Origin: JAGQRJ01 sp041402045
GTDB taxonomy: Bacteria; Planctomycetota; J058
Length of the DNA: 64,000 nt
NCBI GenBank assembly: GCA_041402045.1
Contig: JAWKSZ010000013.1
Span: forward strand, 62,001 to 126,000
Direction of reading: 5' to 3'
A model generated the notes under the pieces. That model worked only from the letters and a program-made list of their open reading frames with translations. It searched no databases and had not been told where the DNA came from. Every line of letters starts with the position of its first letter. The first letter of the stretch is position 1. Positions 17,453-26,714 of this stretch are shown here, one piece after another. The position numbers and the translations under genes were made by a program.

Positions 17453-17722
17453 CTAGAGGCCGCGGGCCAGGTGCTTCCACTTCTGGACGATCGCCTCCTC
17501 GAGGCGACCGGCGAAGAGGGGATCGGCGGGGTTGGGGAGCTCCTCGGCTTCGAGGCTCACCGCGCCGCGGTAGATCGTGTGCAGCACGCGGGGCTGCATG
17601 GGGCTGATCCGCTCGTCGAGGACCTCGTACACGCCGTAGGTCCAACGCGGGTCGACTCGGCTCTCGCTGAGGTCCGGCGGGCAGGCCTGGATCAACCACT
17701 TCGACGGGGAATACTGGGCCAC
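17453..17722 (-). CDS. Small conserved-looking hypothetical protein
   Basis: 89 residues. GTG 17722 is the start because GGAGG lies seven bases before it; the frame is open further up but has poor coding character there. The sequence (VAQYSPSKWLIQACPP ... TYGVYEVLDERI ... AEELPNPADPLFAGRLEEAIVQKWKHLARGL) is soluble, mixed alpha/beta, with no signal peptide or recognised motif. It lies 13 bp upstream of the DUF434 gene on the same strand, so the pair is probably an operon. Confidence 0.6.
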   Translation of the reverse strand: MAQYSPSKWLIQACPPDLSESRVDPRWTYGVYEVLDERISPMQPRVLHTIYRGAVSLEAEELPNPADPLFAGRLEEAIVQKWKHLARGL

Positions 17723-17980
17723 GACACCACCTCCACGGATCGCTCGGAGCGCGGGCGTCGCTCGGCCCTGCGCGCCCGGGATTCTACGGGCGGAGACCGC
17801 CGGCTGGGAAGCGCTGCTCGCTGGCTGGAAACGAACTCGCTGCGGCAGCGCCAGCCACCGCAGCAAGGCTTGCCCCGGAGGGGCGCTCACCAGCCCACAC
17901 GGAGCCCGGCTCGCCGAGCTCCGTGCGGTCAGTGATAGCGGAGCCCGCCGGCGAAGCCAGGGGGCTCGGTGTCTGGGTCC

Positions 17981-17997
17981 GGGGGCAGGGCGCCCCC
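17981..17997 (-). terminator. Hairpin after the small TPR-like gene
   Basis: A 6-bp GGGGGC/GCCCCC stem with a 5-nt loop starts 7 bp after the stop of the minus-strand gene ending at 18004. A second stem (CACGGAGC at 17898-17905, complement at 17918-17925) lies 60 bp further. Otherwise the 281-bp gap 17723-18003 shows nothing coding. Confidence 0.45.
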
Positions 17998-18003
17998 AGC
18001 GAT

Positions 18004-18297
18004 CTAACAGGCCGCGGCGAACCGCTGGGCGATCTCGACCTGCCCCAGGGCCTGGTAGGCCTTGGCGCTGATCGCCCGACCCTGCCCGGTGGCTCCGACC
18101 AGGCGCTCGGCCTGGCTCAGCGCGTTCAGGGCGCGGACGGGGTCCGTCGAGACGCAGGCCTCAGCCTTGTCGACCAGCTTCTCGGCGAGCCACTGGTCGG
18201 CGCAGCGGACGTAGCACGCGGCGGCGTTCTTGAGTTGCCCGTTGCGACGGAAGGTGTCGCCCAGGGCCAGAAGATCTTGAGCACTTTTCTTGGTCAT
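18004..18297 (-). CDS. Small TPR-like helical protein
   Basis: 97 residues with AGGA shortly before ATG. The sequence is all helical: 'ALGDTFRRNGQLKNAAACYVRCADQWLAEKL' and 'DPVRALNALSQAERLV' have the A/G/Y spacing of TPR repeats, about two and a half of them. No signal peptide. It probably acts as a small adaptor in the cytosol. It faces away from the sigma54-regulator operon across a 270-bp gap. Confidence 0.65.
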   Translation of the reverse strand: MTKKSAQDLLALGDTFRRNGQLKNAAACYVRCADQWLAEKLVDKAEACVSTDPVRALNALSQAERLVGATGQGRAISAKAYQALGQVEIAQRFAAAC

Positions 18298-18569
18298 GGT
18301 TCCTAACCCCCAGAAGGAAACCGTTTGACGACACTCAATGCGAACGAGGTGCCAACGATCTGGCAGTAATGTTCATGAGACTTATGCCTCGATGGGGTGT
18401 CTCAATCTTTGAGGGGTCCCTAAAAATCCATGTCATTTCTCCTTGTGCGGTAACGGCTTGGGGAAAAATTCACAGAGGCCGTTCAAGTCTTGACGGCCAT
18501 CCGACAGCCGGATTCATGGCCTCGCGTAAGTCTTGCTCCCAGGCTAAAGTGCGCCAGCGGAGGCCGCCC
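18298..18569. other. Divergent intergenic region, relatively AT-rich
   Basis: This 272-bp gap separates two divergent units and is clearly less GC-rich than the surroundings around 18350-18480. TTGAC-like hexamers occur at 18325 and 18490, but neither has a convincing -10 box at proper spacing, so I do not call a promoter. No gene is seen. Confidence 0.4.
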
Positions 18570-19847
18570 GTGGCAGAGAAGTCCCCCGGCGAACAGCAAG
18601 ACCTGGCGCGACGCCTGAGGCAGGGCAGCGCGCCCGACGCCGACCGGGAAGCGCGGATCAAGCGCGAGCTGAGCGACCCCGAGCGGTTCTCGGTGCACCT
18701 GGCCCACTTCGCCCAGCTGTGCCTGGTCCACCCGCTGCTCCGCGGCTTCCGCTACCCCATGGACCGCTTCGTGGCCCAGGTGCTCGAGCACCGCACCGCC
18801 TCCCGCGGGGACCCCGGGCAGGAGGCCAAGGCCCTGCGCGAGGGGCTCACCCGCAAGCTGGCCAAGCCCGGGTTGCTCGAGGTCCTGCAGCGCATGGTGC
18901 GGGCCGCCGCCCAGGCGGTCGAGGCGGAGGAGCACCTGCTCGCGGTCCTGGCCGGCAACGCCATGGTCACGAGCTGCCTGGACGATCCCCAGCCGACCCA
19001 CCCGCTGTGGAGCCTGCTCTGCGACCTCTCGCTCTCGGAGGGCATGCTCTCCGGGGCCTTCCTCGAAGCGGTGGCCCAGCAGGGGCTGATCCCCGACGAG
19101 GACGCGGTCGGGGCGGCCTTCGCCAAGGCATTGGCCCAAGGCGACTTACCCCAGGAGCTCGAGCGCCTGGGGGTCGAGCCCTGGGAGGCCGACGACATGG
19201 TCGACGCCTACCTCGACGAGCTGGACAGCGACGAGCCCTTCGCGCTCCAGTTCGACGCGATCCTGCACCTGGCCGCGCTGAACCTGACCCTCGCCGAGCA
19301 GATCGGGCCGCTGGTGACTCAGGTCGGCTTCGCCCCCGAGGTCCGGGAGCAAATGCGCGAGCTGTGCCAGGTCGCCTACACCGACGACGTGGGCGCCCAG
19401 CTCGTGGAGGAGCTGAGCGGCTTCTTCCGCAAGCGGATCCTGGCCCTGGGCGACGAGGTCGCCGACCAGGCCGAGGAGCGCGGCGACGGCGCGCCGGCCA
19501 GCGACGACGAGGACGACGAGGGCCTGCACCTCCAGCGCCAGCGCGCGGCGATCGTGTGGGCCTCGCTCCAGGTCCTGCCCCGGGAGAAGAACGACCTCCT
19601 GCGCTCGATCCACGCGCGGAGCCTGACCCGAGCGCGACGGATCGCCCCCCAGAGCGAGCAGCCCTTCCTGGCCAAGCTCTGGGCGCAGCCCAGCGACACC
19701 TTCGCCCTCGAGGAATACGAGGCCTACCTGCGGACCACCGGCGACTCGAACCGCGCCAAGCGGGTGACGCGCATGCTCGAAGACGTGCGCCGCGCCCGCG
19801 AGCAGCTGCGCGCGCAGGCGGGAGAGGCCGGGGGCTCCGCCGAATGA
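18570..19847 (+). CDS. Hypothetical helical protein, partner of sigma54 activator
   Basis: 425 residues. GTG 18570 is chosen because GCGGAGG lies just before it; the frame continues upstream into non-coding AT-rich DNA. The protein is cytosolic, almost entirely helical and acidic, with two or three repeats of a helical module ('FSVHLAHFAQLCLVHPLLRGF', 'FALQFDAILHLAALNLTLAEQI') and an acidic Asp/Glu loop near residue 310. I do not recognise the family. It overlaps the next gene by ATGA, so it is made together with the sigma54 regulator and probably works with it. Confidence 0.65.
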   Translation: MAEKSPGEQQDLARRLRQGSAPDADREARIKRELSDPERFSVHLAHFAQLCLVHPLLRGFRYPMDRFVAQVLEHRTASRGDPGQEAKALREGLTRKLAKPGLLEVLQRMVRAAAQAVEAEEHLLAVLAGNAMVTSCLDDPQPTHPLWSLLCDLSLSEGMLSGAFLEAVAQQGLIPDEDAVGAAFAKALAQGDLPQELERLGVEPWEADDMVDAYLDELDSDEPFALQFDAILHLAALNLTLAEQIGPLVTQVGFAPEVREQMRELCQVAYTDDVGAQLVEELSGFFRKRILALGDEVADQAEERGDGAPASDDEDDEGLHLQRQRAAIVWASLQVLPREKNDLLRSIHARSLTRARRIAPQSEQPFLAKLWAQPSDTFALEEYEAYLRTTGDSNRAKRVTRMLEDVRRAREQLRAQAGEAGGSAE

Positions 19848-21796
19848 GCGAGGCGGCGCGGGCGCGCGCCGAGCTCGTGGGCGGCGAGCCCGCGCTGGCG
19901 CTGGGGATCTGCGAGGCGGCCCTCGCCCACGAGCAGGAGCCGGCGGCGCGGGTCGGGCTCGCGACGACCGCGGCCGAGGCTGCCCGGGCCCTGGCCGACC
20001 TCCCCGCGCAGATCGCGGCCCTCGAGCTGGCCGAGCGCGACGCCCAGGCCGCCGGGCTCGAGGTCCTGGGCAGCGTGCTCCTGCTCCTGGCCGACGCGCA
20101 CCTGCGCGCCGGGGATCCCGCGCGCGCGCTCGTGACGCTGAGCGACGCGCGCGAACAGCTCCAGGACGACGCGCCGCGCGCGCGCCACGCCGCGCTCCTG
20201 GCGGAGGCCCAGGCGCGCGAGGGCGACGTCGACGAGCCCGATCCCGCGCCGCCTGCTGCCGAGCCCAGCGAGCGCGAGGGACCCTGGCGCGACCGGCTGC
20301 TGCCGCTCCTCGAGTCGCTCCTCGACAGCGAGTCCGACCTGGCGCTCGAGCCGCTCCTGGAGCTGATCCTCTCGGAGCTCGTGCGCGCCCTGGGCGCCGA
20401 CCGGGGGTTCGTGCTCCTGCGCGAGCCGAGCGAGGCGCTGGCGATCTACGCCGCCCGCGACCGGCGCGGCGCGCCGGTCCCCGAGCCCGCGCGCGAGGTC
20501 TCGCGCAAGATCGCCGAGCGCGCGGCCACCGAGGCCCGGCCGCTGCGCGCGGTGCGCCCTGCCGAGGACCCGCGCTTCGCCGACTCGCGCTCGGCCCGGG
20601 CCCTGGACCTGGTGGCCGTGGTCGCGGGCCCCCTGCGCTACCGGAACATCGACCTGGGCTGCGTGGTCCTCGACCGCCGGCGCAGCGGCGAGCGCGGGTT
20701 CAGCGCCGAAGACGAGGCCCTGGTCGCGGAGTTCGTGCGCCTGGCCTCGGGCCAGATCGTGCGCACCCGCCGGCGCGAGGCCGAGCGCCACCGCACCCTG
20801 GCCCTCGAGGGCCTGCTCGCCACGCGCACCGCGCAGCTCGTGGAGCGCCTCGACACCGAGGGCTTCGTCGGCCAGTGCGAGGCGAGCTATGCTCTGCTCC
20901 GGGATATCGAGCGCATGGCCGCGACCCCGGCTCGGGTCCTGATTCGCGGGGAGAGCGGGGTGGGCAAGGAGGGCGTGGCCCGCCTCCTGCACCGGAACTC
21001 GGACCGCCGCGCGCGGCCCTTCGTGGCGATCAACTGCGCCGCGGTGGCCGACACCTTGCTCGAGGCCGAGCTGTTCGGCAACGTGCGCGGGGCCTTCACC
21101 GGCGCCGACCGCGACCGCCCGGGCCTGTTCGAGCGCGCCAACGGCGGGACGCTGTTCCTGGACGAGGTCGGCGACGCCAGCCCGCGGCTGCAGGGCGAGC
21201 TCCTGCGCGTGCTCGAGACCCAGGAGGTGCGCCGGGTCGGTGGGAGCGACGTGCGCCCCGTCGACGTGCGCGTGCTCGCCGCCACCCACCAGGACCTGGA
21301 GGGCATGGTCGCCGAGGGCCGGTTCCGCGAGGACCTGCTCTACCGCCTGAACGTGCTCCAACTGCGGGTGCCGTCGCTGGCGGAGCGCCGCGCGGACATT
21401 CCCGAGCTGGTCCGGCACTTCGCGGCCAAGGTCTACGACGACGCCCCCGGCGCCGAGCTGCACCCGATCAAGGACGAGACCGTCGAGTACCTCGCCAGTC
21501 AGCCCTGGCCCGGCAACGTGCGCCAACTGCGCAACGCCGTGCTCAGCTACTTGCACCTGGGCCACTTCGGCGAGGCGTCCGCCCCGGCCGCCGAGGCGCC
21601 GACGGCGACCCCGAGCGGCCTCCCGGCCTCCCTGCCCGGGGCCGATCAGGACGTCCCGACCCTCGACGAGGCGATCCGCCGCGCGATCGTGCGCGCCCTG
21701 CGCTACACCGGCGGCAACCAAACCCACGCCGCCAAGGTGCTCGGGATCGGCCGGCGCACGCTCTACAACAAGCTCCGCGCCTACGGGCTGGAGTAG
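19844..21796 (+). CDS. TPR-GAF-sigma54 activator (enhancer-binding protein) with Fis HTH
   Basis: 650 residues. Order: TPR-like helices (1-130), GAF domain (about 160-320, 'LERILSELVRALGADRGFVLL'-type start), AAA+ sigma54-interaction domain (about 345-570), Fis-type HTH (about 605-650). Walker A GESGVGKEGVA, the sigma54-contacting GAFTGA loop in RGAFTGADRD, Walker B GTLFLDEVGD and the sensor arginines are present. The HTH has the 'GGNQTHAAKVLGIGRRTLYNKLRAYGL' pattern (split here by context). There is no receiver domain, so activity is likely controlled by a small ligand at GAF or by TPR contacts with its coupled partner. It will remodel RpoN holoenzyme at unknown promoters. Confidence 0.9.
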   Translation: MSEAARARAELVGGEPALALGICEAALAHEQEPAARVGLATTAAEAARALADLPAQIAALELAERDAQAAGLEVLGSVLLLLADAHLRAGDPARALVTLSDAREQLQDDAPRARHAALLAEAQAREGDVDEPDPAPPAAEPSEREGPWRDRLLPLLESLLDSESDLALEPLLELILSELVRALGADRGFVLLREPSEALAIYAARDRRGAPVPEPAREVSRKIAERAATEARPLRAVRPAEDPRFADSRSARALDLVAVVAGPLRYRNIDLGCVVLDRRRSGERGFSAEDEALVAEFVRLASGQIVRTRRREAERHRTLALEGLLATRTAQLVERLDTEGFVGQCEASYALLRDIERMAATPARVLIRGESGVGKEGVARLLHRNSDRRARPFVAINCAAVADTLLEAELFGNVRGAFTGADRDRPGLFERANGGTLFLDEVGDASPRLQGELLRVLETQEVRRVGGSDVRPVDVRVLAATHQDLEGMVAEGRFREDLLYRLNVLQLRVPSLAERRADIPELVRHFAAKVYDDAPGAELHPIKDETVEYLASQPWPGNVRQLRNAVLSYLHLGHFGEASAPAAEAPTATPSGLPASLPGADQDVPTLDEAIRRAIVRALRYTGGNQTHAAKVLGIGRRTLYNKLRAYGLE

Positions 21797-21874
21797 CGCT
21801 GCGGGTCTTGGAGGCCTGTGGACCCCTTCCCGCCACCCTCCTGCGGTTCGCGCAGTGATCGCGATCGACTCGCC

Positions 21875-22333
21875 ATGAGCTTCACTCACCACGACCCCCG
21901 CCTTGCCACTGTCCGCTGTGTCGGCTGTTGCAGCAGGGTTGAGACCGAGGATCTGGTGAAGGACGAGTACCACGTGGGGCGCTCGTGCTGCAACTGGCAC
22001 CCGTACCACCGGTGGTGTGTGGTCGACCCGGGCCAGGCGCCCATTGAGGTGGGTTGCTGCGCCGAGTGCGGGGAGCGCATCGACCGGGCCTTGATCCTGG
22101 AAGGACTGCAGGTGCTCGCGGCTCAGCTCACCCGTGTTCACTCAATCCGCGAACCAGGACCGGTTGCCTGGAGGCGGGTTCTGACGAGACGAACTCCACG
22201 TGAGATCGAGACACCCGCTGAGCTGCACGTTCAGCCCCCTGGCCTCGAGGATCACGAGGCGACCCTCCTCCATGACTTCGTCCCAGTTCACCGCGCGTGT
22301 CTTCCTCACCCGCAGGCGCCCACCCGCTCCTGA
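21875..22333 (+). CDS. Small Cys-rich protein, possibly zinc-binding
   Basis: The first 85 residues have strong coding character (GC-rich third positions) and eight to nine Cys in pairs: RCVGCC, SCCNWHPYHRWC and GCCAECGER, suggesting one or two zinc sites. After about 22135 coding character fades and the frame overlaps a small minus-strand gene (22142-22309), so the true C-terminus is probably near 22140 and the remaining frame is read-through or follows an indel. No clear ribosome site is seen before ATG 21875. Family not recognised. Confidence 0.4.
   Translation: MSFTHHDPRLATVRCVGCCSRVETEDLVKDEYHVGRSCCNWHPYHRWCVVDPGQAPIEVGCCAECGERIDRALILEGLQVLAAQLTRVHSIREPGPVAWRRVLTRRTPREIETPAELHVQPPGLEDHEATLLHDFVPVHRACLPHPQAPTRS
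22142..22309 (-). CDS. Short hypothetical protein (55 aa)
   Basis: GTG 22309 to TGA 22142-22144 gives a 55-residue protein beginning VRKTRAVNWDEVMEEGRLVI and ending GNRSWFAD. Third codon positions are mostly G/C, and the composition (hydrophobic strand, acidic helix) looks genuine. It follows the stop of the gene at 22364 in the same frame. No family recognised and no clear ribosome site. It overlaps the tail of the plus-strand Cys-rich frame. Confidence 0.4.
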   Translation of the reverse strand: MRKTRAVNWDEVMEEGRLVILEARGLNVQLSGCLDLTWSSSRQNPPPGNRSWFAD

Positions 22334-22363
22334 GGGATCGCGCGACAGGGTCGAAGAGGAACC

Positions 22364-22602
22364 TCAGAGGCTGCTGCCGGAGACGTAGAGCCAGCCGTCC
22401 CGATAGTCGGCGAGCACCCACTCGTCGCCGCCCTGATCGACGTAGGTTCGCCCCGCGGTGAGCGGAGGCGGGTCCCAGCAGTCGGTGTCGGGGCCCAGAG
22501 CCAGCGCACGCGGATACCGCGGCAGACGAGCGCGCCGGGGACTCCGAAACCGGGGGCTAAGAGGAGCAGGAAGAAGGCGAAGGCCGCCTGGGTGGGGGTC
22601 AT
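22364..22602 (-). pseudogene. Small membrane-anchored protein split by one frameshift
   Basis: One frame starts MTPTQAAFAFFLLLLAPGFG, a clear membrane anchor, and runs to GIRVRWLW. A second frame then takes over, with CWDPPPLTAGRTYVDQGGDEW and on to YVSGSSL-stop. The switch lies in a GGGCCC/GGGGCCC run at about 22490-22497; adding or removing one base joins both parts into a protein of about 79 residues. I infer a single homopolymer error or a recent mutation. Function unknown. Confidence 0.4.
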
Positions 22603-22761
22603 GCTCGGAGGGTGACCGTGCTGATTCGAGCGCACAAGCGAGCGTCAACGGCGTTGACGACTCGGGCCCCCAGAACTGGGGGGCTTACTCCGGAGGCCAG
22701 CGCAGGCAGGGACTTGAGCGCGGCGCGGCGTTCGCGTCCCGCACGCCTCGGGAGGGTCGGC

Positions 22762-25700
22762 ATGAAGCGAGGCGTCGCGGCGTTGGTGGGGTTGCTCGGG
22801 GTCCTGGGGCTGGTGTGGCTCCTGTGGGGTCAGGCTCAGGACGGGGCTCGGGCGACGGAGGGCGCGCGCGACGCGCGCACCCGCGGGCCGCGGGTCGCGG
22901 CCGAGGCCACGCCGCACGGCGCTCCCGAGCCGAGCGCGGTCACGACGCAGGCGCCTGCGACCGCGTCGACCGTCGGCGAGGACGCGGCCGCGCTGGAGCC
23001 GACGGCGCCCACGGTCTACCCCGACGCCCCACCTGCGGCGACGCCGCTGACGGAGGGCGGGCTCCAGGGCCTCGTGCTCGACCCCCAGGGCCGGCCGGCG
23101 CCGGGGGTGACCGTCGAGGTCCTGCACGTGCCCGGCGAGGTCGGCCAGGAGCGCCAGTTCGTGGGCATGAAGGCCTACCTGCAGAAGGCCGGGCAGTGGG
23201 AGGCCTTCTTCCAGGGCACGGCGCGCACCACGACGGGCCCGGACGGACGGTTCCGCGTCGAGCCGCGCGAAGGCTCGACCCTCGCGCAGCTGCGCTTCGA
23301 GCACCCCGCCTACGTCGCCGCGCGCACCGACGACTTCGACCCCGCCGACTACCCCGTCGCGGGCGCGACCTTCGGCATGGTCGAGGGGGCGACCCTCGTG
23401 GTCCAGGCCCTGAGCCCGCACGGTGAGCCGGTCGCCGCGCAACTGAGCCTCGAGGGCGACGACGCCGCCGTCGCCGTGGGCTCGGGCAGCCCGCTGCCGC
23501 TGCACGTCGACCGCACCCACGTCGCGCGCCAGCTCGAGGGCGCCCCGGGTCCGGGCCTGGTCGGCGAGGCGCAGGCCGCCCAGGCCAAGCTCGCCGCCCA
23601 CGCGGCGGCGGAGGCTGCCGCAGAGGAGGGCGCTGAGGCCGACGACGCGTCCCCCGTGACCCTGGAGGTCACCGAGGTCGTGGAGGACACCGGGCCGCGG
23701 AGGCTGACCGGGCTCGCGCCCGGTCGCCAAACCCTGACCGCCCGCGCAACGGGCTACGCCACCGGCGAGCTCGAGGTCGACTTGATCGCGGGCGAGGAGC
23801 AGGCGGTCGAGGTGCGCCTCTCCGTCGGCCTCGAGCTCCGCGGTCGCGTGCTCGACCCCGGCGGGCGGCCGATCCCCGAGGCCCAGGTGACGGCGGTCGC
23901 CTACTCCGGCGCCTTCGACTCGAGAGCCCGGGGCAGCCAGGGGTCGGCCACCAGCGACGCGGACGGCGCGTTCGCGGTCCCTGGTCTCGAGGACGCGCGC
24001 TACATGGTCTTCGCCTCGGCCGAGGGCTACACCGCCTCCCAGGAAGGCGCGTTCGTGTTCGGGGGCAAGGGGCCCGCCACCTACCGCCCGGGCAAGGACG
24101 AGGTGCAGCTCACCCTCCAGCCCACCGTCTCGATCCGGGGCCGGGTGCGCGGGGTGGACGAGGGCTCCCTCACCCAGATCGAGGTCAGCGCACGGCGCAG
24201 CGGGGGCTGGCAGTCCGCGAGCGCGACCGCCCGCGAGGACGGGAGCTTCGAGCTCGCGGACCTCTCCCCCGGACGCTACACCCTGCGCGCCCAGGGCGGT
24301 GCCTACGTGACCCCGGCGGAGCTCACCGTGCGGGTCGGGCCCGAGGGCGCGAGCGGCGTCGAGCTCGCGCTCGAGCGTGGCGCGACCCTGGACGTGGTCG
24401 TGGTCGCGGCGGGGCAGCCCCTGGCGAACGTGGCGCTGAGCCTCGACGCCGGCGGCGCGGGGGTCTTCGGCGCGAGCGCGCAGCTCGCGGCGACCACCGA
24501 CGCCGAGGGGCGCGCGCAGCTCTCTCCGCTCGGGCCGGGGGAATACACCCTCGAGGCGAGCCACGCGGACTACGCGCCGCGCAGCGTGCCCCTGGCCGTC
24601 GGGCCCCAGGGCGCCGGGCCGCTGCGGATCGAGCTCAAGGCCGGTGGCACGCTCCGCGGGCGGGCCCTCGAGGCCGACGGGACGCCCCTGGTCGGGCAGA
24701 TCATGGTCACCCAGCGCGGGACCCTGGAGAAGAACGACGGGACCCAGCAAGGCGAGCTCGACGCCGAGGGCGCGTTCGAGGTGGGGCGCCTCGCCTCCGG
24801 CGACTACGACGTGCACTTCATGGACCTCGCCGCCGCGTTCAACGGCTCGGCGCGGATCGTGCTCCTGGGCAGCTTCAGCGTGCGCTCGGGGGAGACCGTG
24901 ACCCGCGAGTTCCGCTGCGAGCCCGAGGCGGAGGTCGGCGCGCTGCAGGGGGTGCTGCTCCAGGGCAGCGAGCCCGTCGCCGGGCGCATGGTCCAGGCCC
25001 GCAGCGAGGACGGAACCTCGGTGTGGGGCGGCGGACTCCTGTGGGTGAACACCGACGAGGAGGGGCGCTTCGAGCACACCAGCGTGCGCCCCGGGCGCTA
25101 CGTGGTGAGCTCCAGCGGGACGGGCGAGGTCGTGGTCGACGTGCGTGGCGGGGCCACCGCGCAGGTCGAGCTGCGGATCAAGCAGGGGGTGATCGCGGGG
25201 CGGGTCGTGGACCAGCTCGGCGCGCCGCTCTCCGGAGCGCGAGTGCACCTCCGCCCGTTCGACTCCCGAGACTTCGACCTGATCTCCTTGCAGAACCAGG
25301 TGACCAGCGACGCCAGCGGGGGCTTCAGCATCGACACGCTCCCCCCGGGGCGCTACGTCCTCGCCGCCACCGGGCTCGGGCTCGGCAGCGCCCCCGCGCG
25401 GGAGGTGACCCTCGGCGACGGGCAGTCGCTGGTCGACCTCGAGCTGCGCCTCGAGCCCAGCCCCGAGGTGCACCTGCAGGTCCTGGGCGAGGACGGCGCG
25501 CCGCTGCAGGGCGCCGAGGTCAGCTTCTACGCCGGGGCCCTCGCCGCGCACTCGGCCATGCTCGACCTCGGCAGCACCCACCGCACGGGGCCCGGCGGCG
25601 AGCTGCTCCTCGACGAGCTGGTGCCCGGGGACTACGTGTTCGCCGCGCGCTCGGCGTTGAGCGGCGTCGCGGCCAGCGGCCGGGTGCACGTGGGTCCGGG

Positions 25701-25980
25701 GGACGACGTCGACCTGACCCTGCGGCTCCAGGCTCCCGGGAGCGTGGAGGTGGCGGGGCCCCCCCAAGCCGCGCTGCGCGTGCGCCTCGCCGACGCCGAG
25801 CTCCCTGCGCCGCTGGGCATGAGCCAGCTCTTCAGCAGCACCAGCGGCGGCGGGCAGGCGACCCTCAGCGGCCTCCCCGCCGGGCGCTACGTGATCGAGG
25901 CCACCGCCCCCGGGGGCGAGGTGCGTCGCTGGGAAGGCGCCGTCCCGGCGGGAGGCACGGTGCGCGCGACCCTGCAGTAG
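22762..25980 (+). CDS. Large membrane-anchored protein with many carboxypeptidase-regulatory-like domains
   Basis: 1072 residues; GGAGGG five bases before ATG 22762 sets the start. An N-terminal anchor (VAALVGLLGVLGLVWLLWG) is followed by an Ala/Thr-rich spacer and about ten beta-sandwich repeats of the CarboxypepD_reg / Cna-B type, each recognisable by 'l.G.V.d..G.P...a.V' strands and a closing 'l.pG.Y.l.a' turn (for example LAPGRQTLTA, LSPGRYTLRA, LPPGRYVLAA, LPAGRYVIEA). Such arrays form rod-like extracellular stalks or carbohydrate- and protein-binding surfaces. There is no peptidase catalytic domain. It converges with the gene ending at 25984, leaving 3 bp. Confidence 0.8.
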   Translation: MKRGVAALVGLLGVLGLVWLLWGQAQDGARATEGARDARTRGPRVAAEATPHGAPEPSAVTTQAPATASTVGEDAAALEPTAPTVYPDAPPAATPLTEGGLQGLVLDPQGRPAPGVTVEVLHVPGEVGQERQFVGMKAYLQKAGQWEAFFQGTARTTTGPDGRFRVEPREGSTLAQLRFEHPAYVAARTDDFDPADYPVAGATFGMVEGATLVVQALSPHGEPVAAQLSLEGDDAAVAVGSGSPLPLHVDRTHVARQLEGAPGPGLVGEAQAAQAKLAAHAAAEAAAEEGAEADDASPVTLEVTEVVEDTGPRRLTGLAPGRQTLTARATGYATGELEVDLIAGEEQAVEVRLSVGLELRGRVLDPGGRPIPEAQVTAVAYSGAFDSRARGSQGSATSDADGAFAVPGLEDARYMVFASAEGYTASQEGAFVFGGKGPATYRPGKDEVQLTLQPTVSIRGRVRGVDEGSLTQIEVSARRSGGWQSASATAREDGSFELADLSPGRYTLRAQGGAYVTPAELTVRVGPEGASGVELALERGATLDVVVVAAGQPLANVALSLDAGGAGVFGASAQLAATTDAEGRAQLSPLGPGEYTLEASHADYAPRSVPLAVGPQGAGPLRIELKAGGTLRGRALEADGTPLVGQIMVTQRGTLEKNDGTQQGELDAEGAFEVGRLASGDYDVHFMDLAAAFNGSARIVLLGSFSVRSGETVTREFRCEPEAEVGALQGVLLQGSEPVAGRMVQARSEDGTSVWGGGLLWVNTDEEGRFEHTSVRPGRYVVSSSGTGEVVVDVRGGATAQVELRIKQGVIAGRVVDQLGAPLSGARVHLRPFDSRDFDLISLQNQVTSDASGGFSIDTLPPGRYVLAATGLGLGSAPAREVTLGDGQSLVDLELRLEPSPEVHLQVLGEDGAPLQGAEVSFYAGALAAHSAMLDLGSTHRTGPGGELLLDELVPGDYVFAARSALSGVAASGRVHVGPGDDVDLTLRLQAPGSVEVAGPPQAALRVRLADAELPAPLGMSQLFSSTSGGGQATLSGLPAGRYVIEATAPGGEVRRWEGAVPAGGTVRATLQ

Positions 25981-25983
25981 GGG

Positions 25984-26637
25984 CTACTCGAGGGGGAGAC
26001 CCAAGAGGAACGAGGTCCCGGAGCCGCGCTCGACGTCGAACTCGCCGCCGTGGGCGCGCACGATCTCGCCGACCACGTCCAGGGTCTCGTCCTCCTCGGG
26101 GGAGAACTCGAGCATGCGCGGCGAGCTGACCTGCACGGACACGCCACCGGTCTCCCGCCGCAGGCGAACCTCGACCCGCATGTTGGTGGTGCAGGCCTCC
26201 ATGGCGGTGAGCACCAGGACCTGGAGCACGGCCTCGATCCGGTCGCCGTCGAGGGGGATCCGCGGCAGCTCGACCGGCTCGCCGGCGCGCAGCGCGTCCA
26301 CGCCCTGGCTGGCGCAGGCGGAGGTGCAGGCGCCCAGGGCGCGGTTGATCAGGACCTCGAGCTCGAGGGGCACGCGCTCGAGGGTGCAGTGCCCGGCGCG
26401 CCAGGCGTCGAAGACTTGCTCCCGCAGCGGCGTCGGCGCCGAGAGCGCGGCCCGCACCCCCTCCACCAGGAACCGGCTCGAGTCCTTGAGCCGCTGGCTG
26501 CCCGACTTGACCAGGAACTTGCCCGACTCGAGCAGGCGTCCCGTCTTCTTCTTCTTGCGCTTGACCCTGGGGTCGGAGGAGTCCTCGGGCGCAGGGTCGG
26601 CCCCCGCGTCGGCGGGGAGAGGAGGTTCGGCGGCCAT
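25984..26637 (-). CDS. Degenerate GHKL (HATPase_c-like) protein
   Basis: 217 residues. A Lys-rich N-terminus (VKRKKKKTGR) precedes a helical segment and an ATPase-like fold: 'IEAVLQVLVLTAMEACTTNM' at the N-box position, 'VVGEIVRAHGGEFDVER' and a G2-like 'GSGTSFLLGLPLE' end as in histidine kinases. The N-box Asn and the DxGxG nucleotide-binding G1 box are not visible; the matching stretch reads SSPRMLEFSPEEDE. There is no HisKA domain. It may be a regulator derived from a kinase ATPase domain. ATP binding is doubtful. It stands alone between a convergent and a divergent neighbour. Confidence 0.6.
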   Translation of the reverse strand: MAAEPPLPADAGADPAPEDSSDPRVKRKKKKTGRLLESGKFLVKSGSQRLKDSSRFLVEGVRAALSAPTPLREQVFDAWRAGHCTLERVPLELEVLINRALGACTSACASQGVDALRAGEPVELPRIPLDGDRIEAVLQVLVLTAMEACTTNMRVEVRLRRETGGVSVQVSSPRMLEFSPEEDETLDVVGEIVRAHGGEFDVERGSGTSFLLGLPLE

Positions 26638-26714
26638 GCTGAAAACCTAGCAGGGCCCCCCGGCCGAGTCTACTGGAGAGCGACTCACGGGTGCGGGGCC
26701 CGACCCGGCCAGGT

